This document shows, in pieces, positions 35,589 to 47,236 of a DNA stretch of 64,000 nt. The stretch's first letter is position 1; every line of letters begins with the position of its first letter. Under the pieces are notes generated by a model. The model did not search any database, was not told the DNA's origin, and saw only the letters and a program-made list of their open reading frames with translations. The position numbers were made by a program, and so were the translations under genes. Source of the stretch: Rhizobium oryzihabitans (lineage in GTDB: Bacteria; Pseudomonadota; Alphaproteobacteria; Rhizobiales; Rhizobiaceae); contig NZ_CP048632.1 in the NCBI RefSeq assembly GCF_010669145.1, positions 1,240,001-1,304,000 on the forward strand. The letters are read 5' to 3'.

Positions 35589-37322
35589 ATGGCCGTGACT
35601 CCCATTGATCAAGACAAATCCCAGCTCACTGATCTTTCCAAGGAAACCTCCCTTTCCAACGCATTTCCCATGAACCGCCGACAGGTTCTGGGCGGCGCGC
35701 TCGCCGGCATCGCCGCAGCCGCGCTGCCGGTTACACCGCTTCTCGCCAACACGGCCGCCAAGAAGGTCGATGTGCTTCTCATCGGCGGCGGCATCATGAG
35801 CGCGACGCTTGGCGTGTGGCTGCGCGAACTCGAGCCCACCTGGTCGATGCAGATGCTGGAGCGTCTGGATGGCGTGGCGCTTGAAAGCTCCAACGGCTGG
35901 AACAATGCCGGCACCGGCCACTCGGCGCTTGCCGAACTCAACTACACACCGGAAGACGACAACGGCAACATCAAGATCAGCCAGGCCGTCAACATCAACG
36001 AATCCTTCCAGATTTCCCGGCAGTTCTGGGCATGGCAGGTGCGCAACGGCGTTTTGAAGAACCCACGTTCCTTCATCAACCACACGCCGCATATGAGCTT
36101 CGTCTGGGGTGATGAAAACGTCGCCTATCTGGAAAAGCGCTACGAGGCGCTGAAGGCCAGCCCGCTTTTCGCCGGCATGGAATATTCCACTGATCCCGAG
36201 CAGATCAAGAAGTGGGTGCCGCTGATGATGGAAGGCCGCGATCCTTCCCAGAAGATCGGCGCGACATGGTCGCCGCTCGGCACCGACATGGAATTCGGCG
36301 AAATCACCCGGCAGTTCGTATCGCATCTGCAGGGTGACCAGAACTTCGACCTGCAGGTCAACAGCGAGGTTTCCGATATCCAGCGCAATGCAGATGGCAG
36401 CTGGCGCGTGACCTACACCAACACGAAGACCGATGCCGAGCAGGTGGTGGATGCGAAATTCGTCTTCATCGGCGCCGGTGGCGGCGCGCTGCACCTCTTG
36501 CAGATGTCCGGCATTCCGGAAGGTGATGATTATGCCGGTTTCCCGGTGGGCGGCTCCTTCCTCATCAATGAAAACCCTGATGTGACGATGCAGCATCTGG
36601 CCAAGGCCTATGGCAAGGCCTCGGTCGGCTCGCCGCCCATGTCGGTTCCGCATCTCGATACCCGCGTGCTTGGCGGCAAGCGCGTCATCCTGTTCGGGCC
36701 TTTTGCCACCTTCTCGACCAAGTTCCTGAAGGAAGGTTCCTATTTCGACCTCGTCTCCTCCGTCACGACAAGCAATGCCTGGCCGATGGTGCGCGTCGGC
36801 ATCGATGAATATCCGCTGGTGGAATATCTCGCCGGCCAGTTGATGATGTCGGACGACGACCGCTTTGCCGCGCTGAAGGAATATTTCCCGAATGCCAAGC
36901 AGGGCGAATGGCGTCTGTGGCAGGCTGGCCAGCGCGTGCAGATCATCAAGCGCGACGCGGAAAAGGGTGGCGTACTGCGGCTCGGCACCGAGGTCGTCGC
37001 CGCAAAGGACGGCAGCATTGCCGGCCTGCTCGGCGCTTCGCCAGGCGCTTCCACGGCCGCTCCGATCATGCTCAGCGTTCTGGAAAAGGTCTTCAAGGAC
37101 AAGGTGGCGACACCGGAATGGCAGGCCAAGATCCGCCAGATCGTGCCGAGCTACGGCACCAAGCTGAATGACGACCCGGAAAAAGTGCAGCAGGAATGGG
37201 CCTACACCGCCGAACACCTGCAGCTGCCCACCCCGCCGCAGATCGACCTTGAGGCGCTGAAGGGCGCCGGTGCGGCCCCTGCGGGCGCGCCGGTGAAGAA
37301 GGTGCCGGATATCGCGCTTTAA
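35589..37322 (+). CDS. mqo: Malate:quinone oxidoreductase
   Basis: A 577-residue FAD enzyme that oxidises malate to oxaloacetate and reduces quinone at the inner membrane. The FAD motif [16 protein letters not shown] lies after an [19 protein letters not shown] stretch that looks like a Tat signal. Family patterns include [24 protein letters not shown], the core [12 protein letters not shown] and the late [14 protein letters not shown]. The start at 35589 has a weak ribosome binding site; the in-frame upstream part is not coding-like. Tat export of MQO would be notable; alternatively the hydrophobic segment anchors it. Confidence 0.92.
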   Translation: MAVTPIDQDKSQLTDLSKETSLSNAFPMNRRQVLGGALAGIAAAALPVTPLLANTAAKKVDVLLIGGGIMSATLGVWLRELEPTWSMQMLERLDGVALESSNGWNNAGTGHSALAELNYTPEDDNGNIKISQAVNINESFQISRQFWAWQVRNGVLKNPRSFINHTPHMSFVWGDENVAYLEKRYEALKASPLFAGMEYSTDPEQIKKWVPLMMEGRDPSQKIGATWSPLGTDMEFGEITRQFVSHLQGDQNFDLQVNSEVSDIQRNADGSWRVTYTNTKTDAEQVVDAKFVFIGAGGGALHLLQMSGIPEGDDYAGFPVGGSFLINENPDVTMQHLAKAYGKASVGSPPMSVPHLDTRVLGGKRVILFGPFATFSTKFLKEGSYFDLVSSVTTSNAWPMVRVGIDEYPLVEYLAGQLMMSDDDRFAALKEYFPNAKQGEWRLWQAGQRVQIIKRDAEKGGVLRLGTEVVAAKDGSIAGLLGASPGASTAAPIMLSVLEKVFKDKVATPEWQAKIRQIVPSYGTKLNDDPEKVQQEWAYTAEHLQLPTPPQIDLEALKGAGAAPAGAPVKKVPDIAL

Positions 37323-37489
37323 GGCTTGGCTGCGATTTAGGATTCGACGCCGCGTGTCTCTGGATGCGCGGCGTCTTTGCTGTCTTTCGCTGAGCCCCCG
37401 AACTTCTCCTGAAGTTTCCTTGCATGGTCTCCAGCACAGGAGTGAAGATGGGCGGCGCGGAAGACGAGCTTTGCGCCGCGCAATCGCAA

Positions 37490-37867
37490 TCAGGACTTCA
37501 TGTTCAGCAACTCAGGAAAATTATAGTAACGCAACCGCTTGTCACGGCAGCGGTAGTCATTCTTTGAGGCGTCCACGCTCACATTCTGGTACAAGGCTAT
37601 GCCAATATACGACCAATTGGGATTGGAACGTTCTGCTGTCCGCGTGCAAAAAGCGTAAATCTGCTTTGCGGGATCGAGCAACACTACGCTCGAAATCTCG
37701 GCTTTCGTGAAATCCCCAGGTTTAATGGTTCCGCGCAGGACGGCCACATAGTCCCGTTTAATCGATCTGGTAGGAGGACGCTGCGAATCCAAAACAGATT
37801 GTGGTGCCGGTGTCTGGCAGCCAGCCAGCGTCATCACTGCTGCACAGAATAGTAAAGTCGTCTTCAT
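37490..37867 (-). CDS. Putative lipoprotein
   Basis: A 125-residue exported protein with lipobox LAGC after MKTTLLFCAAVMT. The mature part has AFCTRTAERSNPNWSYIGIALYQN and a Cys-containing NDYRCRDKRLRYYNFPELL. I do not recognise a family. A TTGCGATAATATTCGCAA palindrome lies 55 bases upstream and may be its operator. Confidence 0.65.
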   Translation of the reverse strand: MKTTLLFCAAVMTLAGCQTPAPQSVLDSQRPPTRSIKRDYVAVLRGTIKPGDFTKAEISSVVLLDPAKQIYAFCTRTAERSNPNWSYIGIALYQNVSVDASKNDYRCRDKRLRYYNFPELLNMKS

Positions 37868-38210
37868 TCAATTAGATCCCCAAAAGGCAAGGCACAGGAC
37901 GCACACTATATCCTACGAAAATTGCGATAATATTCGCAACGCACAGGTATCCACAGCCGATAGTATCAAGGTCACTGTTCGATAGTCCGGGCAATAACCA
38001 TTTATCAATGAGGTTGCGGCGCGCTCTTCCAGCTTCCTCACTTCCGATCATGACGCCGCCAACTGCTTGGCAAAAAGTGAGCGACTATCACTCACGCAAC
38101 ATAGGTGGTCGAAAGAGTTCAAATCTTGCGGCAAACGGGGTACATAGTGAGGTACTCACCGAGGTACGCATCTACGTCTAAGTCTCTTATTTAACTGCGG
38201 TAAGAAAATT
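37868..38210. other. Gap with several palindromes before tRNA-Gln
   Basis: No gene. It contains TTGCGATAATATTCGCAA at 37922-37939 (6-bp arms) and a GTGAGGTACTCAC palindrome near 38147. Composition is more AT-rich than neighbours. Confidence 0.45.
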
Positions 38211-38285
38211 TGGCTGGGGCGCCAGGATTCGAACCTGGGAATGCCGGTACCAAAAACCGGTGCCTTACCGCTTGGCGACGCCCCA
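38211..38285 (-). tRNA. tRNA-Gln (TTG)
   Basis: Minus-strand cloverleaf of 75 nt with encoded CCA. Acceptor TGGGGCG pairs with CGCCCCA; anticodon stem CCGGT/ACCGG encloses TTTTGGT, giving anticodon TTG; T arm CCAGGTTCGAATCCTGG. Confidence 0.96.
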
Positions 38286-38487
38286 ACAGGGCAGCGTGGG
38301 CGAAACGCCGCTGCCTGAACCGCGCCTGATTAGCAAAGCCTGCCCGGCCCGGCAATGACCCGGCGACTTATTTTTTCACAAAATCCAAGCTTTTTGGATG
38401 CCGTGCCTGACATGGCATGTTAGGGCTTGGCGATGGCGCGGCTGAGGCCGTGGCTCTGGGTGGCATGGCATTTTTCAGGAGGTCTCG

Positions 38488-39396
38488 ATGGCGGACCCGG
38501 CATTCGATCTCGATTTCCAGCCGGCCTATGGCGAGGCGGTTCCCGTCGCCCCGCTCATTCAGCGCATCACCGTCAACAATCCCTCCGCCTTCACCTTCCA
38601 CGGCACAAACTCCTATATTGTCGGCGACCGTTCCGTCGCCGTCATCGATCCCGGCCCGGAGGATGAGGCGCATTTTCAGGCGCTGATGGCGGCGCTTGAT
38701 GGCCGCGAGGTCACCCATATCTTCGTCAGCCATACCCATCGCGATCACTCGCCCCTAGCGCGGCGGCTGAAAGAGGCGACCGGCGCGCTGACGGTCGCGG
38801 AAGGCCCGCACCGGGCCGCCCGGCCGCTGCATGTGGGTGAGACCAATCCCTTTGCGGAAAGTTCCGATACGGCTTTTGTGCCGGACATTGCGCTTAGTGA
38901 CGGCCAGAGCCTTTCCGGCGACGGCTGGGCACTGACGGCCCTGCATACGCCAGGACACACCGCCAACCACGCCGCCTTCGCGCTTGATGGCAGCGGCATC
39001 GTCTTTTCCGCCGATCACGTCATGGCCTGGGCCACCACCATCGTCGCGCCGCCGGATGGGGCGATGAGCGATTACATGGCCTCCCTGGAACGGCTGCTCA
39101 CCCGCGACGACCGGCTGTTCCTGCCCGGCCATGGCGGCCCGGTCACCGATCCCGCCGCCTTCATGCGGGGCCTGCGCGCCCATCGGCGCATGCGGGAAAA
39201 AGCGGTTCTGAAGCGCATCAAAGATGGCGACCGGCGGATCGCCGATATGGTGAAGGTCATCTATGCCAGCACCGACAAGCGCCTGCATGGGGCTGCGGCC
39301 CTTTCCGTTCTGGCGCATATCGAAGACCTGATTGAAAAGGGTGAGGTGCGGACCGATGGTGCGCCATCGCTGCTGGGGGAATATTTCCCGGCATAG
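38488..39396 (+). CDS. Metallo-beta-lactamase fold hydrolase (LACTB2-like)
   Basis: A 302-residue metallohydrolase. Metal motif FVSHTHRDHSPLARRL (HxHxDH) near residue 80, further ligands in ALHTPGHTANH, FSADHVMAW and LPGHGGPV, then a C-terminal helical winged part as in LACTB2/beta-lactamase-like 2 proteins. Substrates of such proteins include RNA and thioesters; unknown here. GGAGG precedes the ATG. Confidence 0.85.
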   Translation: MADPAFDLDFQPAYGEAVPVAPLIQRITVNNPSAFTFHGTNSYIVGDRSVAVIDPGPEDEAHFQALMAALDGREVTHIFVSHTHRDHSPLARRLKEATGALTVAEGPHRAARPLHVGETNPFAESSDTAFVPDIALSDGQSLSGDGWALTALHTPGHTANHAAFALDGSGIVFSADHVMAWATTIVAPPDGAMSDYMASLERLLTRDDRLFLPGHGGPVTDPAAFMRGLRAHRRMREKAVLKRIKDGDRRIADMVKVIYASTDKRLHGAAALSVLAHIEDLIEKGEVRTDGAPSLLGEYFPA

Positions 39397-39477
39397 CGGG
39401 TATTTCTGGCACGCGACATTTCAAAACTTGTTAAGGCCTCATCCCCGTTGCCCCGTTGATGGGACGAGCGGGTGCGG

Positions 39478-39606
39478 CTTGTCTCCTTCTCCCCGCCGGG
39501 GAGAAGGTCGCGGCAGCGGGATGAGGGGCGACGTTAGCGATAGACCGAAAGCTTTGCCCCCTCATCTGCCCCTTCGGGGCATCTTCTCCCGGCGGGGAGA
39601 AGAATC
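39478..39606. repeat. Mosaic repeat, family D
   Basis: CTTCTCCCCGCCGGGGAGAA is followed by GGTCGCGGCAGCGGGATGAG and mirrored by CCCCTCATCTGCCCCTTCGG and TCTTCTCCCGGCGGGGAGAA. It lies between convergent genes, a typical place for such rhizobial elements. Confidence 0.8.
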
Positions 39607-39662
39607 GAGCGGCAGCGACGCAGCGACACTCACTGCCGCAAACCTCACTTATCGGAAAAGGC

Positions 39663-40583
39663 TCAATTGTCGTTCAACCCCTGCATTTCCGCATCCAGCG
39701 CATCGAGATAGGCCTCCGCGATTGCAGCACCCATGCCAAGATCGTGCGGGCCATAGCGGGAAGCGACGCGCACGTCGACGATGGTGGTTTCCGCCTCTTC
39801 CTTCAGGCGGATGAGGATATCGAAGCGCAGGCCCCAGATGCGTGTGCGGGTTTCGCCCTGCATCAGCACCACACCGCTGCCATTAAAGAAGGTGGGTTGC
39901 GGCGCTTCTGCCGGACGGGCCATGGGCACCGGCACGATGGAGGGCAGATCCTCCACCGGCCCCTCCTCGGCGGGCGGCGTCTTGCCCTGTTCCGGAATGA
40001 CGACCGGAGGAGCCTCCACCGCGCCGATGACGCCCTTGGTATGGGTGATGCGAATGTTCTGAGCGGCAGCCATTTTTTTGGCGGCGGCATAAATGCGGTC
40101 TATCGCGCCTTCGTAACGGCGTCCGGCGAGGCTCGCATAGGCTTCGGCCTGCGCATCGCGGTCCTCTTTCGCAACGGTTGCGGGCCTGACCAGCCATTGC
40201 TGGTTGGCAGCCGGCATCACCAGCCATTCCGGCACATCGGCAAGATCGGTGGAGATGTCGTAAATCTTCGGCTGTTGCCAGTAGAGAAAGGCACCATAAC
40301 CGACGACGCCGAGCGGAAGAGCCGACAGAAGCAGCGCCGAAAGCGCCGAAAGGCCGCCCCGCGCACCTTTCGTCCATAACCGTTCGAGGCCGATCAACGC
40401 CAGAAGCACGGCGACCAGAGCAATTCCGGCGGCAATCATCAGCAGCCCGACGAGATCAGGCGTCGTTAACGGCCCGAAGCGGTGAATGCCGGCGGCGATG
40501 AGAAAAAGCGAAAGCGCCGCCAGACCAAGATAGCGGGAAAGATAGGCTGCAACCGAAAAAGGCCGGACGAAACGCACAGTCAT
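39663..40583 (-). CDS. DUF1499 family membrane protein
   Basis: A 306-residue protein. Three hydrophobic helices occupy residues about 15-115; the remaining soluble part has DISTDLADVPEW, EAYASLAGRRYEGAIDRIYAAAKKM and RFDILIRLKEEAETTIVDVRVASRYGPHDLGMGA, the DUF1499 pattern. A Pro/Glu-rich insert separates two halves. Start ATG 40583 is tentative because the frame is open upstream. Function unknown. Confidence 0.78.
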   Translation of the reverse strand: MTVRFVRPFSVAAYLSRYLGLAALSLFLIAAGIHRFGPLTTPDLVGLLMIAAGIALVAVLLALIGLERLWTKGARGGLSALSALLLSALPLGVVGYGAFLYWQQPKIYDISTDLADVPEWLVMPAANQQWLVRPATVAKEDRDAQAEAYASLAGRRYEGAIDRIYAAAKKMAAAQNIRITHTKGVIGAVEAPPVVIPEQGKTPPAEEGPVEDLPSIVPVPMARPAEAPQPTFFNGSGVVLMQGETRTRIWGLRFDILIRLKEEAETTIVDVRVASRYGPHDLGMGAAIAEAYLDALDAEMQGLNDN

Positions 40584-41105
40584 GGAAGCGGATATCCGTA
40601 AGATCGCATTGGCGTAAAAGCGTTGCACCCGAAATCTGGCAAGGGAATCACCTGCATATGATGTCATAGACCGGATTTGCGGTGAAAACAAAGGACGGGT
40701 CCGATCCGATGCTAAGTGCGCAAACCTTTCCTGCGTCATGCCGGACCTTATCCGGTATGACGCAACGGCGTGTGCGCATTGGAAGAAGACGCCCGCGATC
40801 GGGGATCGTGATCGCAATGGACCCGGATCCAGTCCGGTGTGGGGGAGCGTGCTGTCACGGCGTTGCCAAGCTAAAGGCTCCGAGCCTCCAACATCGGTTC
40901 GAGCGTGTGCGTGACCAGGGCGACGATGGCGGGAATATTTTTCCGCATTGTTTGCCCATAAGAGAATAATGCACCGGTAGTGCAACAAATACGCAAGCTC
41001 ATCCCTTAATTGCTGAGGAAATCGGCGTATTCTCGGTCCCTTACTTCGAGAATGCGTGTAAAACGTGCATCATTCTCGCTTTCTTGCATAAAAAAGAGAC
41101 ACGCC
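40584..41105. other. Gap between DUF1499 gene and the symporter
   Basis: Carries a degenerate family B repeat at 40733-40850, then the symporter promoter region. GCACCGGTAGTGC near 40971 is a short palindrome. No gene seen. Confidence 0.5.
40733..40850. repeat. Mosaic repeat, family B, degenerate copy
   Basis: GCGTCATGCCGGACC and GGTATGACGC with TTATCC between form a hairpin at 40733-40763, then GGCGTGTGCGCATTGGAAGA and, in mirror, GGACCCGGATCCAGTCCGGT. It matches the better copy at 62569-62683. Confidence 0.65.
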
Positions 41106-42470
41106 ATGTCACAGGCAACGACGCCCGTCCGACCCTCCGGGGCCAAACCCTTTTATCGCAATTTCGGCTTTCAGGTTCTGATAGCCATAGTCATCGGCCT
41201 GCTGCTCGGGCTCGTTGCGCGCAATATCGGTCCCGATGCCGCCGGCAGCCCCAACTGGCTTTCGGTGACGCTGCAGACCATCGGCAGCATTTTCGTGCAG
41301 CTCCTGCGCGCGCTGGTTCCGCCGTTGATCTTCACTGCCATCGTCGCCTCCATCGCCAATCTCAAGAACCTCTCCAATGCGGCAAAGCTGGTGTGGCAGA
41401 CGCTTCTGTGGTTCGCAATCACGGCGCTGATCGCCGTGGTCATCGGCATCGTGCTCGGCCTCGTCATTCAGCCGGGCGTCAACACGGCGATTGCCAATAC
41501 GGCTGCGGCTGCGCCGTCCTCCACCGGTTCGTGGCTGGACTTCCTCAAGGGCCTCGTTCCTGCCAACGTCTTCGGCCTCGAAGCGTCTACCAAAATCAAC
41601 AACGGTTCCGGCAGCACCTCGCTAAACTTCAACGTGCTGCAGCTGCTCGTGGTATCGATTGCCTTTGGTGTTGCGGCACTGAAAGCCGGCAAGGCGGCGG
41701 AGCCGTTCCTCGCCTTCAACCAGTCGCTGCTCGCCATCGTGCGTAAAATCCTTTGGTGGGTCATCCGGCTCACCCCGATCGGCACCATCGGCCTGCTTGG
41801 CCGCGCGGTTGACCAATATGGCTGGACGACGCTGTCGCAGCTCGGCTGGTATGCGGCGGCCGTTTATATCGGTCTGGCACTGGTGCTTTTCGTGGTCTAT
41901 CCGGCGCTGCTTCTGGCCCATGGCCTGAAGCCATCGCGCTTCTTTGCGGGCGCATGGCCGGCCATCCAGCTCGCCTTCGTCTCGCGTTCCTCCATCGGCA
42001 CCCTGCCCGTCACTGAAACCGTGACGGAAAAGAGCCTCGGCGTTCCGCGCGAATATGCCGCCTTCTCCGTGCCGCTTGGCGCCACCACCAAGATGGACGG
42101 CTGCGCCGCCATCTATCCGGCGATTTCGGCGATCTTCATCGCGCAGTTCTTCCAGGTGCCGCTCGGCATCCAGGAATATGTGCTGATCGTCTTCGTCTCC
42201 GTGCTCGGTTCCGCCGCAACCGCCGGCCTCACGGGCGCGGTGGTGATGCTGACGCTGACGCTTTCCACGCTCGGCCTGCCGCTCGAAGGTGTGGGCCTGC
42301 TGCTCGCCATCGACCCGATCCTCGATATGGGCCGCACGGCGGTCAACGTCGCCGGTCAGGCGCTGGTGCCCACCATCGTCGCCAAGCGTGAAGGCATTCT
42401 GGATGAGGCCGTCTACAACAACGCCAAGGACATCGAAGCGCTCGATGACCGGGAGGTTGCGGCGGCCTGA
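41106..42470 (+). CDS. Dicarboxylate/amino acid:cation symporter (DAACS)
   Basis: A 454-residue secondary transporter of the GltP/DctA family. The GFQVLIAIVIGLLLG helix, the serine-rich loop SRSSIGTLPVTETVTEKSLG, and the hallmark GATTKMDGCAAIYPAISAIFIAQ and AVNVAGQALVPTI segments are present. Substrate is a dicarboxylate or acidic amino acid, not decidable here; C4-dicarboxylates are a good guess near mqo and ppdK. ATG 41106 preceded by AAAGAGA. Confidence 0.9.
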   Translation: MSQATTPVRPSGAKPFYRNFGFQVLIAIVIGLLLGLVARNIGPDAAGSPNWLSVTLQTIGSIFVQLLRALVPPLIFTAIVASIANLKNLSNAAKLVWQTLLWFAITALIAVVIGIVLGLVIQPGVNTAIANTAAAAPSSTGSWLDFLKGLVPANVFGLEASTKINNGSGSTSLNFNVLQLLVVSIAFGVAALKAGKAAEPFLAFNQSLLAIVRKILWWVIRLTPIGTIGLLGRAVDQYGWTTLSQLGWYAAAVYIGLALVLFVVYPALLLAHGLKPSRFFAGAWPAIQLAFVSRSSIGTLPVTETVTEKSLGVPREYAAFSVPLGATTKMDGCAAIYPAISAIFIAQFFQVPLGIQEYVLIVFVSVLGSAATAGLTGAVVMLTLTLSTLGLPLEGVGLLLAIDPILDMGRTAVNVAGQALVPTIVAKREGILDEAVYNNAKDIEALDDREVAAA

Positions 42471-42624
42471 CGTCTGTTCAAATGAAGGGCGGTCGCAGTT
42501 CTGCGGCCGCCAGCTTTCCAATGCAACTTTCCGCCCCTACGCGGCTTTTCCCCACAAGAAAACAGGCGTATCAATCGCGGCAATAAAAGTGCCGTACGGC
42601 TGTCATGCTCAAGGGAGAAACAAA

Positions 42625-42874
42625 ATGCGCGTTTCCATCGTCTTCGGTGCGCTTGCCGCCATGCTGGCACTCACCGCCTGCCAGACGCTGACGCCGGAAG
42701 AGCGCCGGGCGCGGGACGAGGCGACATGCCGGGGTTATGGTTTCCGCCCCGGTACGGACCAGATGGCCGGATGCCTGCTGGACCTTGATCTAGACCGCCG
42801 CGCCGACAACCGCGCCTGGCAGGCGCAGATGAACCGCGACATGTTCTATAGGCCGGTCGTGGTCGAACGTCAGA

Positions 42875-42897
<23 letters not shown>
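42625..42897 (+). CDS. Small putative lipoprotein
   Basis: A 90-residue protein: RVSIVFGALAAMLALTAC gives a lipobox (LTAC). The mature part is basic and has RDEATCRGYGFRPGTDQMAGCLLDLDLDRRADNR. AAGGGAG nine bases upstream. Its last 23 bases overlap the end of ppdK on the other strand. Function unknown. Confidence 0.7.
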
Positions 42898-45600
<2,703 letters not shown>

Positions 45601-45828
45601 TCCACGCTCTCCACCCAGAAGCGTTGTCATTTTTCTATCATCTACAGCATTGGCAGCATGTTGGAAACGCCGCAACGTGCAGTTTACATCGCAGTGCAGC
45701 ATAATTGCGGCGAATTGCGCACCAGAATTGCCGCAAAAGCAAAATAACAGCGTTGCTGACGCATTCGTGTAGTGCGGAGAAACGGAGTGTTCCCTAAGCC
45801 ATTCACATCGCCCAAAAAGAGATTATTC

Positions 45829-46806
45829 ATGCAATTTACTCGCCGCCATACGTTGAAATTTGCCGGAATTTCTTGCGCCGCGACCGCCTTTGCCGGTGCT
45901 CTGAGAGCAGAAGGCGCCACGTCCGCCGCAAATGCCGGCGCGGTCCTTCCCTTCGCGCTGACGACCCCCATGCATATCGGCCAGGCCGCCCTTCGGGTTC
46001 GCGAACTTGACCCGATGATCGACTATTACCGTTCCGTGCTGGGGCTTAACGAGGTGGAGCGCACATCGAGGGGCGTGACGCTCGGCGTCGGCACCGTGCC
46101 GCTGCTCGATCTCGTCCACAAGCCGGCCGCCGATTACGAAAGCCCCACTTCAGCCGGCCTCTTCCACATCGCCTATCTGATGCCCAGCCGCAAGGATCTG
46201 GCGCGGTGGCTGGTGCATGCGGCGCTCAGACAGGTGCCGCTTTCCGGTTTTGCCGATCACAATGTCAGCGAGGCGATCTATCTCAACGATCCCGAGGGCA
46301 ACGGCATCGAGGTTTACAGCGACCGGCCGAAGGACACATGGGTGTGGAGCGGGAACGTGGTGAAAATGGGCACCGAACCGCTTGATGTCGATGATCTCGT
46401 GGCGCTGACCAACACCAGGAAAAGCGATTATGAAGCCGCACCCAGGGGGATGCGCATCGGCCATATTCACCTGCGGGTCGGCGAGATTGCCGCCGCCCGC
46501 GCCTTTTACGAGGAAGCTATCGGCCTGCAACCGACACAGGATGCCCGCACGGATGCATCCTTCCTGTCTTCAGGCGGATATCATCACCATCTGGCCGTCA
46601 ATACCTGGAACAGTCGGGGCGCAAAAGGCCGTAACACCACCGAAACCGGCCTCGACTGGTTTGCGCTCACCATCAAAAATCCCGCCGACCTAGAAGTGCA
46701 GAAAACACGGCTGCGGGCGGCCGGTTATGTGCTGGTGGAGATGGAGAACAAAGTTGTGGAAGCGATAGATCCCTGGGGCACGCGGCTGCGGCTAGTGCCC
46801 GCGTGA
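45829..46806 (+). CDS. Secreted VOC-family (glyoxalase/dioxygenase-fold) protein
   Basis: A 325-residue protein with two VOC (beta-alpha-beta-beta-beta) modules, as in catechol 2,3-dioxygenase-like CatE/YfiE proteins. Modules begin at MHIGQAALRVRELDPMIDYYRSVLGL and IGHIHLRVGEIAAARAFYEEAIGL; metal ligands H, H and E (GNGIEVYSDRP) are in place. Unusually, it starts QFTRRHTLKFAGISCAATAFAGALRA, a twin-arginine signal, so the metal would be loaded before export. Substrate unknown. ATG 45829 with AAAAAGAGA. Confidence 0.82.
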   Translation: MQFTRRHTLKFAGISCAATAFAGALRAEGATSAANAGAVLPFALTTPMHIGQAALRVRELDPMIDYYRSVLGLNEVERTSRGVTLGVGTVPLLDLVHKPAADYESPTSAGLFHIAYLMPSRKDLARWLVHAALRQVPLSGFADHNVSEAIYLNDPEGNGIEVYSDRPKDTWVWSGNVVKMGTEPLDVDDLVALTNTRKSDYEAAPRGMRIGHIHLRVGEIAAARAFYEEAIGLQPTQDARTDASFLSSGGYHHHLAVNTWNSRGAKGRNTTETGLDWFALTIKNPADLEVQKTRLRAAGYVLVEMENKVVEAIDPWGTRLRLVPA

Positions 46807-46892
46807 GTTGGGCGACGGCTTGAGGCGGAGTAGGTGCCAGAAAGGAATTCCTGCGCCACTTCGTCTGAGTACCGCAAGCGGTACATCCCCAC

Positions 46893-47013
46893 TCCCTCGT
46901 TGCTGTGCCTGTCACAGGCATCCAGCCGACACGCGTCTGCGTGGCGGGGAAGAGTCTTTTCAGCCCAACGACTTGGGCTGGCTGGATTCCTGTGACAGGC
47001 ACAGGAATGAGGG
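46893..47013. repeat. Mosaic palindromic repeat, family A, full copy
   Basis: CCCTCGTTGCTGTGCCTGTC at the left, GTCTTTTCAGCCCAACGACT in the middle and GTGACAGGCACAGGAATGAG at the right; same architecture as 10123-10240 with a few changes. Confidence 0.85.
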
Positions 47014-47050
47014 ACCGAGAGATCGAGAGACCACGAGACCAATAAAGAAA

Positions 47051-47111
47051 GCCTTGCGAGGCCACGGCAGCGGCCTCGCAAGGCATTCCATCCGGTACAG
47101 GAAACCGGATG
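47051..47111 (-). terminator. Two tandem hairpins downstream of smc
   Basis: GCCTTGCGAGGCC pairs perfectly with GGCCTCGCAAGGC (47051-47084), then CATCCGGT with ACCGGATG (47089-47111). They lie 126 bases past the smc stop and may end its transcript, but T tracts are absent. Confidence 0.45.
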
Positions 47112-47236
47112 GTGGGGTTGGGAGAGCACTCTTGGGCTTCTGTACTAACCATAACAAAACGCCGCGCATTGTCGTCCACCCGAATGGGTGATGCGGCCAG
47201 ATAAATTCACGATGGATGATGACTGGAAAACGACGC

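Larger units (their letters stand above)
46807..47236. other. Gap between VOC gene and smc
   Basis: Contains a full family A repeat (46893-47013) and two perfect hairpins at 47051-47084 and 47089-47111. No gene seen. Confidence 0.5.

Noticed and set aside
35583..37217. Minus-strand open frame of 544 codons
   Set aside because: Antisense to mqo, whose motifs are intact.
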